A stretch of 64,000 bases of DNA from Leptothrix sp. (in: b-proteobacteria). Its GTDB lineage: Bacteria; Pseudomonadota; Gammaproteobacteria; Burkholderiales; Burkholderiaceae_C. Where the stretch lies: positions 38,516 to 102,515 of the forward strand of contig PNKV01000017.1 of assembly GCA_013822685.1 (NCBI GenBank), written 5' to 3'. Position 1 is the first letter of the stretch. Each line of letters opens with the position of its first letter. A program made the position numbers and the translations under genes. This document shows, one piece after another, positions 1 to 8,874 of the stretch. Under the pieces are notes generated by a model. The model was not told where the DNA came from. It was given only the letters and a program-made list of their open reading frames with translations, and did no database searches.

Positions 1-626
1 AGCACCACATCGTCCAGCGACAGGGTGAAGGTCAGCAACCAGGCCGACAGCAAGGCCTGCGAGATCATGGGCAAGGTCACGAGGTAGAAGACTTGAGAAG
101 GCCGCGCACCCAGGTCCAGCGCGGCTTCTTCCAGCTGCGGGTTCAGGGCCTGCAGGCGCGCCTGGATCACCACCGTGGCGTAGGCCATGCCCACCAGCAG
201 GTGGCCGGCCCAGATGGTGCCCATGCCCCGCTCGGGAACGCCCAGCCAGCGCTGGATCGACACCAGCATCAGCAACAGTGACAAGCCCACGATGACCTGC
301 GGCATCACCAAGGGCGCATTGACCATGCCAACCATCAAGGTTCGGCCCAGGAAGCGTTGATAGCGCACCAATGCCAGCGCGGCCAAGGTGCCCAACACCA
401 CCGCGGCCGTGGCACTCATGAAGGCGATGCGCAACGACAGCCACAGACCCTCCAGGATCTCGCGGTCGCGGGCCAGTTCGTGGAACCACTTCACCGTGGC
501 GCCACCCCACACCGTGGGCAAGGGCGAATCGTTGAAGGAATAGGTGACCAAGGCCACGATGGGCAGGTACAAGAACGCGAAAACCGCCGCCAGCCAGCCC
601 CTCGACAACCAGGTGCTGCGGCTCAT
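1..626 (-). CDS. potI: Polyamine ABC transporter, second permease (partial, C-terminus beyond left edge)
   Basis: Inner-membrane permease subunit of a spermidine/putrescine-type ABC importer. About 208 residues are present, read on the minus strand from an ATG at 626; the 3' end lies outside the window. The N-terminus has a first hydrophobic segment, and near window positions 107-135 the frame encodes the cytoplasmic EAA loop (EEAALDLG) that contacts the ATPase. Its start overlaps the stop of the upstream permease gene by 4 bp (ATGA), so the two are translationally coupled. It is the last visible gene of the polyamine operon. Family assignment is firm; substrate is inferred from the operon. 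Confidence 0.9.
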   Translation of the reverse strand, partial: MSRSTWLSRGWLAAVFAFLYLPIVALVTYSFNDSPLPTVWGGATVKWFHELARDREILEGLWLSLRIAFMSATAAVVLGTLAALALVRYQRFLGRTLMVGMVNAPLVMPQVIVGLSLLLMLVSIQRWLGVPERGMGTIWAGHLLVGMAYATVVIQARLQALNPQLEEAALDLGARPSQVFYLVTLPMISQALLSAWLLTFTLSLDDVV

Positions 627-1492
627 GATCGCGGCCCTTGCGCGTCCGCCTTGGCTTTGCTGAACAGCGCCAGCGGCACCAGGATCAACAGCACCATCAC
701 CACCGCAACGCTGGAGGCCATGGGCCAGTCGTTGTTGGCAAAGAACTCATCCCACAGCACGCGGCCGATCATCAATGTTTGCGGGCCGCCCAGCAGTTCG
801 GGCACCACGTATTCACCCACGCAAGGGATGAACACCAGCATCGACCCGGCAAGGATGCCCGGGCGCGACAAGGGCACCGTCACCTTCCAGAATGCCACCC
901 AGGGCGAGGCGCCCAAGTCGTGAGCGGCTTCCAGCAGGCGGCGATCCTGCTTGGACAGGTTCGCGTACAGGGGCAGGATCATGAAGGGCAGGTAGGCATA
1001 GACCATGCCCAACACCAGAGAGAAGGCGGAGTTCAAATACTGGCCCGGGCCGGCCGTCACGCCGAAGGCCATCAGCAGCTGGTCCACGTGCAAGGCGTTG
1101 AGCCCCTGCGCCACCCAGCCCCCATCGGCCAGCAGGCCCTTCCAGGCGTACACCCGCAACAGGAAGGACGTCCAGAAGGGCAGCATCACCATCAGCAGCA
1201 AAGCGGGCTGCACGCTCTTGTCGGCCCGCGCCATGAAGTAGGCAAAGGGGTAGCCCAGCAACAGGCACACGCCCGTGGTGATGGCCGCGTACTTCAGGCT
1301 GGCCAGGTAGGTTTTGACGTAGAGCGCGTCCTGCGCCAGAAAGGCGTAGTTGGACAGCTTGAAGCCCCCCAGTTGGCCGGCCATGTCCATGTCCGACACG
1401 CTGATCTTCAGCACGATCAAAAACGGCAGCATGAAGAACAGCAGCAGCCACACGAAGGGGATGCCGATGATGGTGCGGTCCAGCCACTTCAT
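623..1492 (-). CDS. potH: Polyamine ABC transporter, first permease
   Basis: Membrane-spanning permease of the polyamine importer, 289 residues with about six hydrophobic segments. The EAA loop (EAAHDLGA, about residues 188-195) docks to the PotG ATPase. I chose the ATG at 1492 (protein starting MKWLDRTIIG) because it lies 8 bp after the potG stop codon; a longer frame to 1537 would overlap potG by 37 bp and adds an Arg/Pro-rich, non-conserved head. The 3' end overlaps potI by 4 bp. PotH/PotI heterodimers form the channel in this family; specificity for putrescine or spermidine is inferred from neighbouring catabolic genes. Confidence 0.93.
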   Translation of the reverse strand: MKWLDRTIIGIPFVWLLLFFMLPFLIVLKISVSDMDMAGQLGGFKLSNYAFLAQDALYVKTYLASLKYAAITTGVCLLLGYPFAYFMARADKSVQPALLLMVMLPFWTSFLLRVYAWKGLLADGGWVAQGLNALHVDQLLMAFGVTAGPGQYLNSAFSLVLGMVYAYLPFMILPLYANLSKQDRRLLEAAHDLGASPWVAFWKVTVPLSRPGILAGSMLVFIPCVGEYVVPELLGGPQTLMIGRVLWDEFFANNDWPMASSVAVVMVLLILVPLALFSKAKADAQGPRS

Positions 1493-1500
1493 GCGCGGCC

Positions 1501-2511
1501 TCAGGGCGCCAGCACCACTTGGACGGAGGGCGACCACCAGGCCCAGGCCTGATCGCCTTCGCGCAGCGCCTCGTCGGGGTGGCGCTCGGTGTTGCTTTGG
1601 CTCACCTTCAAGGTTTGGCCGCCGGGCAGCTGCAGGTGGTAGACGGTGTAGCTGCCAAAGTAGGCGATGTCGCGCACGCGGCCTTGCACCTGGTGAAGGG
1701 CCTGGAGTTGATCGGATGGAAAGTGGCGCGCCACCCGGATCTTTTCAGGGCGCACAGCCACATTGCCGTCCAACAGGTTGATGTTGCCGATGAAGTCGGC
1801 CACGAAGCGCGTGGCGGGGTTCTCGTACAGATCGCGGGGCTCGCCCACTTGCAGGATGCGGCCTTCGCTCATCACGGCGATGCGGCTGGCCATGGTCATG
1901 GCTTCTTCCTGGTCGTGGGTCACCATCACACAGGTCACGCCGACCGACTTGAGGATGTGCACCAGCTCGATCTGGGTTTCCTCGCGCAGCTTCTTGTCCA
2001 AAGCGCCCAGGGGCTCATCCAGCAGCAACAATGAAGGCTGGCGCGCCAGGCTGCGAGCCAGGGCCACGCGCTGCTGTTGCCCGCCCGACAACTGGTGCGG
2101 CTTGCGCTGCGCAAACGGGCCCAGTTGCACCAGCTTGAGCATGGCTTCCACACGCTCGGCGATCTTGGCCTTGGGCAGGCCTTCGCGCTTCAGACCAAAG
2201 GCGATGTTGTCCCACACTGTGAGGTGCGGGAACAGCGCGTAGGACTGGAACATCATGTTCAGCGGGCGCTCGTGCGGCGCCAGCTTGACCAGGTCTTGCC
2301 CGTTCAAGCGGATGCTGCCCGAGGTGGGCGTCTCGAAGCCCGCCAGCAGGCGCAGCAGCGTGGATTTGCCGCAACCGCTGGAGCCCAACAGGGCAAAGAT
2401 CTCGCCCTGCTGGATCTCCAGGCTGACGTGGTCCACCGCCCTGAACGCCGCGCCGCCCGCGCTGGCGCCGAAGTCCTTGACGACTTCCTGGATGCTCAGG
2501 AAAACCGTCAC
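1501..2511 (-). CDS. potG: Polyamine ABC transporter ATP-binding protein
   Basis: 336-residue cytoplasmic ATPase that powers the importer. Visible motifs: Walker A GSSGCGKST (43-51), Q-loop glutamine at about 89 (MMFQSYALFP), ABC signature LSGGQQQR (141-148) and Walker B LLLLDEP (161-167), followed by a C-terminal beta-rich TOBE-like region (about 245-336) typical of PotA/PotG. It starts inside the last codons of potF (4-bp overlap) and is followed closely by potH, so the whole transporter is one transcript. Length and motifs match the family without oddities. Confidence 0.95.
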   Translation of the reverse strand: MTVFLSIQEVVKDFGASAGGAAFRAVDHVSLEIQQGEIFALLGSSGCGKSTLLRLLAGFETPTSGSIRLNGQDLVKLAPHERPLNMMFQSYALFPHLTVWDNIAFGLKREGLPKAKIAERVEAMLKLVQLGPFAQRKPHQLSGGQQQRVALARSLARQPSLLLLDEPLGALDKKLREETQIELVHILKSVGVTCVMVTHDQEEAMTMASRIAVMSEGRILQVGEPRDLYENPATRFVADFIGNINLLDGNVAVRPEKIRVARHFPSDQLQALHQVQGRVRDIAYFGSYTVYHLQLPGGQTLKVSQSNTERHPDEALREGDQAWAWWSPSVQVVLAP

Positions 2512-3623
2512 AGGCCGGTCTTGAAGGAGGTGTAGATGCGCGTCATCTGGCGACGCAGGTCGTTGTTGATGGCCTCGGGCATGGCCATCTTCTTCATGTC
2601 CGACTCGGAGGGGAACACCGCCGGGTCATTGGCCACCTCGGGCTTGAGCAGCTTGCGCGCGGCCAGGTTGGGATTGGCGTAGAAGACCTTGTTGGTCAGC
2701 CCCGCGTGCACCTCGGGGCGCATGATGTAGTTGATGAACTTGTGCGCGTTGTCGGGGTGCGGTGCATCGACCGGGATCACCATGGTGTCCATGAACACCA
2801 CGCCGCCGGTCTTGGGGATCAAGGTCTGGATGTTCTGCCCGGTCTTGCCTTCGATGGCGCGGGCGCGGGCGATGTTCATGTCACCCGACCAGCCCAGCGC
2901 CAGGCAAATCGAACCGTTGGCCATGTCATTGATGTAGCCCGACGAGCTGAACAGCGTCACGTAAGGGCGGATGGCCTTGAGCATGGGGCCAACGGCTTGG
3001 TAGTCGGCGATGTTCTTGCTGTAGGCCGGCTTGCCCATGTAGTGCAGCGAGGCCGGGATCACTTCACTGGCGGCGTCCAGGATCGACACGCCGCAGCTCT
3101 TGAGCTTGCTGATGTACTCGGGCTTGAAGACCAGGTCCCAGGCGTTGTCGGGCATGGGCAGGCCGCCCAGGGCCGCCTTGACCTTGTCCACGTTGATGCC
3201 CACCGTGGTGAAGCCCCAGAGCCAGTTGGCCATGTACTGGTTGCCCGGGTCGAGCTTGGCCAGTTGCGCCTGGAACTGCGGGTCCAGGTTCTTCATGTTG
3301 GGCAGCTTGGATTTGTCGAGCTTTTGCAGCAGGCCCCCGTCGGCCTGCATCTTGGCCCAGTAGGACGAGGGCATGACCACGTCGTAGCCCGTCTTGCCGG
3401 CCACCAGCTTGGCGTGCACCACTTCGTTGCTGTCGAAGTTGTCGTAGCGCACCTTGATGCCGAACTCTTTCTCGAAATTGGCGATGGTGTCGGGCGCGAT
3501 GTAGTTCGACCAGTTGTAGACGTTGAGGATCTTCTCTTCCTCGGCACGCGCGCCCGTGGTCACGGTCATCGCGACCAGCATGGCGCAGCCCAGGGCGCTC
3601 AGGCTCATCCAGGAACGGGTCAT
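2508..3623 (-). CDS. potF: Periplasmic polyamine-binding protein
   Basis: 371-residue extracellular solute-binding protein of the PotF/SpuD family. A Sec signal peptide covers about residues 1-27 (cleavage after GARA). The mature start (EEEKILNVYNWSNYIAPD) is the typical PotD/PotF/SpuD beginning. A good ribosome-binding site (GGGAGAG) precedes the ATG at 3623. It is 4 bp downstream of the aminotransferase gene and overlaps potG by 4 bp. Pseudomonas spu operons carry two binding proteins (SpuD for putrescine, SpuE for spermidine); only one is present here, so its specificity cannot be read from context alone. Confidence 0.94.
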   Translation of the reverse strand: MTRSWMSLSALGCAMLVAMTVTTGARAEEEKILNVYNWSNYIAPDTIANFEKEFGIKVRYDNFDSNEVVHAKLVAGKTGYDVVMPSSYWAKMQADGGLLQKLDKSKLPNMKNLDPQFQAQLAKLDPGNQYMANWLWGFTTVGINVDKVKAALGGLPMPDNAWDLVFKPEYISKLKSCGVSILDAASEVIPASLHYMGKPAYSKNIADYQAVGPMLKAIRPYVTLFSSSGYINDMANGSICLALGWSGDMNIARARAIEGKTGQNIQTLIPKTGGVVFMDTMVIPVDAPHPDNAHKFINYIMRPEVHAGLTNKVFYANPNLAARKLLKPEVANDPAVFPSESDMKKMAMPEAINNDLRRQMTRIYTSFKTGL

Positions 3624-3627
3624 GTTG

Positions 3628-5013
3628 CTACTCTCCCTTTAAGTCGGTCCAGGTCAGGTCCAGGCAGCGCCGGATCAAGACCATCATCTCGTCAATCTGT
3701 TCACACGTCAGCACCAGCGGCGGCGCGATGATCATGCGGTCACCCACGGCGCGCATGATCAAACCATTGGCAAAACAATGCCCCCGGCACACCATGCCCG
3801 CACTCACTTCGGGCCCAAAAGGCACAGCAGCTTGCGTGCCAGAGGCCTTGGTTTTGACCAGCCGGATGGCCGCCATCAAACCGAAGGTCTCGGCCTCGCC
3901 CACCAGGGGATGGTCTGCCAACGCCGCGTATTGTTTCGCAAGATAGGGGCCGGTTTCGTCACGCACCCGGTCAACAAGATGTAAGTCTTCGATCAGTTGC
4001 AAATTTGCCAAAGCCACCGCACAGGCGACGGGGTGCCCGCTGTAGGTGTAGCCATGGTTGAAGTCGCCGCCTTGATCAATCAACACGCGCGCCACGCGCT
4101 CACCCACCAGCACGCCGCCCAGCGGGATGTAGCCGGAGGTGATGCCCTTGGCAAAGGTGATCAGGTCAGGCTTGTAGCCCAGGCGCTCGCAGCCGAACCA
4201 TTCGCCGGTGCGGCCAAAGCCGCAGATCACTTCATCAGAGACCAAGAGGATGCCGTGCTTGTCGCAGATGCGCTGGACCTCGGGCCAGTAGGTGTCGGGC
4301 GGGATGATGACGCCGCCCGCCCCCTGGATGGGTTCGCCGATGAAGGCGGCGACCTTGTCGGCACCGACCTCCTGGATCTTGACCTCCAGCCACGAGGCTG
4401 CGCGCAGGCCGAAGTCATCGCGGCTTTCGCCGGGCTGCACGTGCTCGGCAAAGTAAGGCTGGCCGATGTGCACGATGCCGGGGATGGGCAGGCCGCCCTG
4501 CGTGTGCATGTCCACCATGCCACCTAGCGAGGCGCCTGCCATGGTCGAGCCGTGGTACGCGTTCTGGCGGCTGATGATGACCTGGCGCTCGGGCTGGCGC
4601 AGCAGATCCCAGTAGCGGCGGACCATGCGCACGATGGTGTCGTTGCCCTCCGAGCCCGAGCCGGTGAAGAAGACGTGCTCAAAGCCCGACGGACTCAGCT
4701 TGGCCAGCTTCTCGGCCAGCGCGATGGCCGGCGTCGTGGCCGTCTGGAAGAAGGCGTTGTAGAAGGGCAAGGCCTCGAGCTGGTGCGTGGCGGCGTCGAT
4801 CAGCGCGCGCTGGCCATAACCCACGTTCACGCACCACAGGCCACTCATGGCGTCGAAAATCTTGTGGCCCTCGCGGTCCCACAGGTAGATGCCATCGGCC
4901 TTGGTGATGATGCGCGAACCCTTGGCGGCCAGGGCCTTGAAGTCGGTGAAGGGGTGCAGAAAATGGGCGGCGTCAGCCGCCTGCCACTCGGCGTTGGTGC
5001 GGGTATGGGGCAT
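3628..5013 (-). CDS. spuC: Class III aminotransferase, putrescine/polyamine-pyruvate aminotransferase
   Basis: 461-residue PLP enzyme of the class III (omega) aminotransferase family. The Schiff-base lysine is about K289 in TFAKGITSGY, and the PLP-ring aspartate is D260 (LLVSDEVICGFGRTGEW). Phosphate-binding residues lie in GSGSEGNDT (118-126). It should transfer the amine of putrescine, spermidine or their gamma-glutamyl derivatives to pyruvate. It sits between the gamma-glutamylpolyamine synthetase gene (12 bp gap) and the transporter, exactly as spuC does in Pseudomonas. Related omega-aminotransferases (for example beta-alanine:pyruvate) are possible alternatives by sequence alone; context favours polyamines. 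Confidence 0.9.
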   Translation of the reverse strand: MPHTRTNAEWQAADAAHFLHPFTDFKALAAKGSRIITKADGIYLWDREGHKIFDAMSGLWCVNVGYGQRALIDAATHQLEALPFYNAFFQTATTPAIALAEKLAKLSPSGFEHVFFTGSGSEGNDTIVRMVRRYWDLLRQPERQVIISRQNAYHGSTMAGASLGGMVDMHTQGGLPIPGIVHIGQPYFAEHVQPGESRDDFGLRAASWLEVKIQEVGADKVAAFIGEPIQGAGGVIIPPDTYWPEVQRICDKHGILLVSDEVICGFGRTGEWFGCERLGYKPDLITFAKGITSGYIPLGGVLVGERVARVLIDQGGDFNHGYTYSGHPVACAVALANLQLIEDLHLVDRVRDETGPYLAKQYAALADHPLVGEAETFGLMAAIRLVKTKASGTQAAVPFGPEVSAGMVCRGHCFANGLIMRAVGDRMIIAPPLVLTCEQIDEMMVLIRRCLDLTWTDLKGE

Positions 5014-5025
5014 GGCGGTCTCTTT

Positions 5026-6393
5026 TCAAACGTGAAGCAGCAGGTGCTCGCGCTCCCAGGGTGAGATCACCTTCATGAACTCGGCGTATTCGACTTCCTT
5101 GATCTCGGTGTAGACCGTGATGAAGGACTTGCCCAGCACATCGTGCAGGTCCGATTGCTCGCGCAACAAGCCCAGCGCTTCGCCCAGGCTGCGGGGCAGC
5201 TGGAAATCGCCCAGGTAGGCATCGCCCCGGCATTCCGCTGAAGGCTCGATCTTGTTCTTGATGCCCAGGTAGCCGCAGGCCAGCGTGGCGGCCAGCGCGA
5301 CATAAGGGTTGGCATCGGCACCAATCACGCGGTTCTCGATGCGGCGCGCGGCGGGCGTGGCCAAAGGGGCCCGGAAGCCCACGGTGCGGTTGTCCACCCC
5401 CCATTGCGTGTTGATGGGCGCGGCGGTGGCACGGGCCAGGCGCCGGTATGAGTTGACGTAAGGCGCGAACAGGCCCATGGCCGCTGGCACGTAGCGCTGC
5501 AGACCGCCGATGTACCAGTAGAACTCTTTGGAAGGCGTGCCGTCTTCATTGCTGAAGATGTTGCGGCCGGTTTCTTTGCTGACCACGCTCTGGTGCACGT
5601 GCATGGAACTGCCCGGCTCGTTGGCCATGGGCTTGGCCATGAAGGTGGCGTACATCTCGTGGCGCAACGCGGCTTCGCGGATCGTGCGCTTGAAAAAGAA
5701 CACTTCATCGGCCAGGCCCAGCGGGTGGTCGTGGAAGAAGTTGATCTCCATCTGCCCGGCGCCGACTTCGTGGATCAGCGTGTCCACGTTCAGCTCCATC
5801 TTCTTGCAGTAGTCGTAGATGTCTTCGAAGAGCGGATCGAACTCGTTCACCGCATCGATCGAATAGGCCTGGCGCGAAGTTTCGGCACGGCCACTTCGGC
5901 CACGGGGAGGGCGCAGTGGCTGGTTGGGGTCGATGCTGCGCTCGATCAAATAGAACTCGAGCTCGGGCGCCACCACGGGGGACCAGCCCTCGTCGTCGAA
6001 CAGCTGGCACACGCGCTTGAGCACTGAGCGGGGCGCGTAGGGAATCAGCACACCATCGCGGTCGAAGCAATCGTGGATGACCTGGGCGGTGGGGTCGGTG
6101 GCCCAGGGCACGATGCGCACGGTGCTGGGGTCGGGCTGCAGGTGCATGTCCCGGTCGGTGGGGGTGATGACGTCGTAGTAGGGCCCTTCGGCCGGGAACT
6201 CACCGGTCACGCCGATGGCGACGATGGCCTCGGGCAGGCGCATGCCCCGGTCCTCGGTGAACTTTTCACGCGGCAGGATCTTGCCGCGCGCCACGCCCGT
6301 CAAGTCGGGCACCAGGCATTCGATCTCAGTGACGTGGCGCTGGTTGAGCCATTGCTCCAGCTCGCTGAAGCTGCTGGGTACCTTGGATTGCAT
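5026..6393 (-). CDS. puuA: Gamma-glutamylpolyamine synthetase (glutamine-synthetase-like)
   Basis: 455-residue member of the glutamine synthetase superfamily. It is expected to ligate glutamate to putrescine or spermidine using ATP, the first step of the gamma-glutamyl polyamine route (PuuA/SpuB). Visible landmarks: the metal-site segment GAGQMEIN, the ATP/metal loop SSMHVHQS, and the C-terminal arginine-containing NRTVGFRAPL. The N-terminal half opens with a GS beta-grasp region (ECLVPDLTGVARGK). The start at 6393 has a good AAGGGA site. It lies 15 bp after puuD and 12 bp before spuC. True GlnA is longer and would carry an adenylylation site; the operon argues for the polyamine paralogue. 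Confidence 0.92.
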   Translation of the reverse strand: MQSKVPSSFSELEQWLNQRHVTEIECLVPDLTGVARGKILPREKFTEDRGMRLPEAIVAIGVTGEFPAEGPYYDVITPTDRDMHLQPDPSTVRIVPWATDPTAQVIHDCFDRDGVLIPYAPRSVLKRVCQLFDDEGWSPVVAPELEFYLIERSIDPNQPLRPPRGRSGRAETSRQAYSIDAVNEFDPLFEDIYDYCKKMELNVDTLIHEVGAGQMEINFFHDHPLGLADEVFFFKRTIREAALRHEMYATFMAKPMANEPGSSMHVHQSVVSKETGRNIFSNEDGTPSKEFYWYIGGLQRYVPAAMGLFAPYVNSYRRLARATAAPINTQWGVDNRTVGFRAPLATPAARRIENRVIGADANPYVALAATLACGYLGIKNKIEPSAECRGDAYLGDFQLPRSLGEALGLLREQSDLHDVLGKSFITVYTEIKEVEYAEFMKVISPWEREHLLLHV

Positions 6394-6408
6394 TGCGTCC
6401 CTTCATGT

Positions 6409-7215
6409 TCATGATTTCTGCTTGCCAGCATGCCACGCCCGGCAGGCTTGGCCGAAAGCTTCGAAAATCCGCATCGACACGGGGTTGTGGGCGGCCTGCC
6501 ATTCGGGGTGCCATTGCAGGCACAGGCTGAAGGCGCCGGGGTGAACCGGGTCGGCCACGCTGACGGCCTCGACCACGCCATCCGGGGCAAGGGCTTCAAC
6601 ACGGAGCTGAGGGGCCAGGCGGTTCACGCCCTGGCCATGCAGGCTGTTGACCTGGAACTCGCCTTGCTCGCTGAGGATGCTGGTGGGCAGGCCGCGCAGG
6701 GTCTGCGCCAGGAAGCCGCCGGGCACCAGTTGCGCGGGGTGGGCAAAGCCATACTCCTCGTCCAGCGGCAGGGTCTCGTCGCTGCGGTGGTCATTCAAAC
6801 CAGGTTGTTCGTGCACGGCTTGGTGCAAGGAGCCCCCCAAGGCCACGTTCACTTCCTGGAAGCCCCGGCAGATGCCCAGCAAAGGCAGGCCCATGGCCAC
6901 GGCGCGGCGCACGATGGGCAAGGTCCAGGCATCGCGGTCAGGGTCGAGCGGCAAGGAGGGGTCGTGCACGTCTTCGCCAAAATGGCGGGGATGCACGTTG
7001 GAGGGCGAGCCGGTCAGCAAGATGCCATCGGCCAGGGCCAGCAAGGCGTCGAGTTCAGCGGGCGTGGCGCCGGGTACCACCACCGGCACGCAGCCGGCCA
7101 GGCGAACGGCGTCGATGTATTTCTGGCCCACGGTGTAGCAGCTCAGCCCGCCGACCGGTTTTTGGCAGGCGGGGACCAGGACGATGGGCAAAGAGGCGTT
7201 GAGGTCGGCTTGCAT
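6409..7215 (-). CDS. puuD: Gamma-glutamyl-GABA hydrolase / class I glutamine amidotransferase-like
   Basis: 268-residue PuuD/SpuA-type hydrolase that releases glutamate from gamma-glutamyl-GABA (or gamma-glutamyl-aminoacyl products). The triad is visible: nucleophile about C116 in LLGICRGFQE, then H236 and E238 in LQWHPEWQ. It is the first gene of the polyamine operon as read on the minus strand. Only about 58 bp separate it from the next upstream gene (VOC protein, same strand), so the operon promoter is either in that gap or further upstream. No PuuB oxidase or PuuC dehydrogenase is present in the window; the aminotransferase replaces the oxidase step, and an aldehyde dehydrogenase must be encoded elsewhere. 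Confidence 0.92.
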   Translation of the reverse strand: MQADLNASLPIVLVPACQKPVGGLSCYTVGQKYIDAVRLAGCVPVVVPGATPAELDALLALADGILLTGSPSNVHPRHFGEDVHDPSLPLDPDRDAWTLPIVRRAVAMGLPLLGICRGFQEVNVALGGSLHQAVHEQPGLNDHRSDETLPLDEEYGFAHPAQLVPGGFLAQTLRGLPTSILSEQGEFQVNSLHGQGVNRLAPQLRVEALAPDGVVEAVSVADPVHPGAFSLCLQWHPEWQAAHNPVSMRIFEAFGQACRAWHAGKQKS

Positions 7216-7273
7216 GGTGCGTTATACCGTGCAAGCAGTGTGCCAAACACGCCCCCAAGGCAAAAACCGCGCG

Positions 7274-7747
7274 TTAACAACCACCCATTTTCGCCATCCC
7301 CTCCTTGATCTCCTCGGGCGTCAGATCACGGGTGTGCGTGGCGACGGACCACTTGTGGCCGAACGGGTCTTCCAGCTGCCCATAGCGGTCGCCCCAGAAC
7401 ATCTCAGCTGCCGGCATGGTGAGCTTGGCGCCCGCGGCCACGGCCTGCGCCAGGCTGGCATCCACATCCTGCACGTACAGGTGAAGATAAACAGGCGAGC
7501 CCTTCAAGGCCTTGGGGCCGAACGAGCCCCACTGCGGAGCTTCGTCGACCAGCATGAGCACCGAATCGCCGATGCGCAGGGCAGCGTGCATGAGTTTGCC
7601 GTCGGGGCCCTCCAGGCGGGTCAGCTCAATCGCGTTGAAGGCTTTTTTGTAGAAATCGATGGCCTCGGTAGCGCCGGCACACACCAGGTGGGGCGTCAGC
7701 GAGTGCATGCCATCGGGGATGGGTTTGACGGTGGATGTTGAAGTCAT
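7274..7747 (-). CDS. VOC family protein (PhnB/glyoxalase-like)
   Basis: 157-residue protein of the vicinal-oxygen-chelate fold, PhnB-like branch. The paired beta-alpha-beta-beta-beta modules are recognisable: SLTPHLVCAGATEAIDFYKKAF at the start, and a second module ending in a WGDRYGQLEDPFGHKW segment, a hallmark of this branch. I chose the ATG at 7747 because a strong AGGAGAG site precedes it; the longer frame to 7816 has no such site and adds a non-conserved head. No enzymatic role can be assigned. It lies between the polyamine operon and the LysR gene. Confidence 0.88.
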   Translation of the reverse strand: MTSTSTVKPIPDGMHSLTPHLVCAGATEAIDFYKKAFNAIELTRLEGPDGKLMHAALRIGDSVLMLVDEAPQWGSFGPKALKGSPVYLHLYVQDVDASLAQAVAAGAKLTMPAAEMFWGDRYGQLEDPFGHKWSVATHTRDLTPEEIKEGMAKMGGC

Positions 7748-7864
7748 GGTCTCTCTCCTGGTTGCAATATGGCGGGGGACACCGACACGACGAACGCCGC
7801 AGTCCGGATTCGACAAGGCCTGGCCCGAAGTTTCAAGTGTTGCCTGCTGTGCAGCGCGCTTTCG

Positions 7865-8770
7865 TCAAATCAGGCGGGCTTTGAGGAAATCGCCCAGCAC
7901 CCGCATCCTCGCGCTCAGGTGCGTGCCGCGCGCCAATGCCAGCACCAGCGGGTACGGCGGCGACTCGACCTTGGGCAGCACCTGCACCAGCCGGCCGGCC
8001 GCACGGTCGGCGGCCACGTCCAGCTTCGATTTCAGCACGATGCCGTGGCCATCGATGGCCCACAGGCGCGTCATCAAGCCGTTGTCGGCCACGCGGCGAA
8101 CGCGCGGGCGCACCTCCACCGGGCTGCCGTGGTCCAGCAGTTTCCACACCAGGCCGGAGCGGCCGGCCAGCCGCAAGGCGATGCCCTCGTGGCCCGACAG
8201 GTCGGCCACGCTCAAGGGCGTGCCCGCGCGCCGCAGGTACTCGGGCGAAGCCACCAGGATGGCGGTGTTGTCGGCCAGGTGGCGCACGATCTGGTCGGCC
8301 TGCGTGGGCTCGCCGTAGCGGATCGCGGCGTCCACCGGCTCTCGGCTCAGGTCGGTCACGCGGTCACCGATCAGCAGGTCCAACTCGATCAGCGGGTGGC
8401 GTTGCAGGAACTCGTCCAGCAGCGGGCGGATCACCTGGGTGCCCAGATCCGTGGGCACGCCCAGGCGCAAAACGCCGCGCACTTGGGTCATGGGCGCGTG
8501 TAGCTCGCCCACGCCGTGGTCCAGCAAGAGCAAGGCCTCGCGCACCCGCGCCAGGAACTGCTCGCCCTCGGGCGTGGTGCGCAGGGCCCGGCTGCTGCGG
8601 GCAAACAGCTTGACTTTGAGGTGCCCTTCCAGGCGGCGGATGGCCGCGGTGGCCGTGGCGGGCAGGAGGTCTTGCTCGCGCGCGGCGGCAGCCACACTGC
8701 CCAGGTCGGCCACGCGCAGGGCCAGCCGCAGGGCGGGCAGTTCCAGGTGACCCAAGGCAAGGTTGGACAT
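7865..8770 (-). CDS. LysR family transcriptional regulator
   Basis: 301-residue LTTR. The N-terminal winged helix-turn-helix (about 10-65) shows the typical LRLALRVADLGSVAAAAREQ opening, followed by a linker helix and an effector-binding domain with the usual second-half motifs (YGEPTQAD, VASPEYLRRAG). It is transcribed divergently from the alcohol-dehydrogenase-like gene starting at 8875; the 104-bp spacer is the expected place for a shared operator. By LysR convention it probably regulates that neighbour, which is broken in this genome. Confidence 0.93.
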   Translation of the reverse strand: MSNLALGHLELPALRLALRVADLGSVAAAAREQDLLPATATAAIRRLEGHLKVKLFARSSRALRTTPEGEQFLARVREALLLLDHGVGELHAPMTQVRGVLRLGVPTDLGTQVIRPLLDEFLQRHPLIELDLLIGDRVTDLSREPVDAAIRYGEPTQADQIVRHLADNTAILVASPEYLRRAGTPLSVADLSGHEGIALRLAGRSGLVWKLLDHGSPVEVRPRVRRVADNGLMTRLWAIDGHGIVLKSKLDVAADRAAGRLVQVLPKVESPPYPLVLALARGTHLSARMRVLGDFLKARLI

Positions 8771-8874
8771 GGCGGATTGACAAACGGTGTTTGCGACTGG
8801 TGCAGTTTCCCACGGCTGGTTTGTGCGTCAAGTGGGGCGCACAGTCCATCCATCAACTTTTTGGAGACCTCGCC

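Noticed and set aside
638..1552. Large antisense open frames opposite the transporter genes (and similar frames opposite most genes)
   Set aside because: They mirror well-conserved genes in GC-rich DNA, are rich in His/Gln/Arg/Ala repeats and have no recognisable domain.
5026..6393. Main glutamine synthetase (glnA)
   Set aside because: Shorter than GlnA, located in a polyamine operon between puuD and spuC; fits gamma-glutamylpolyamine synthetase.
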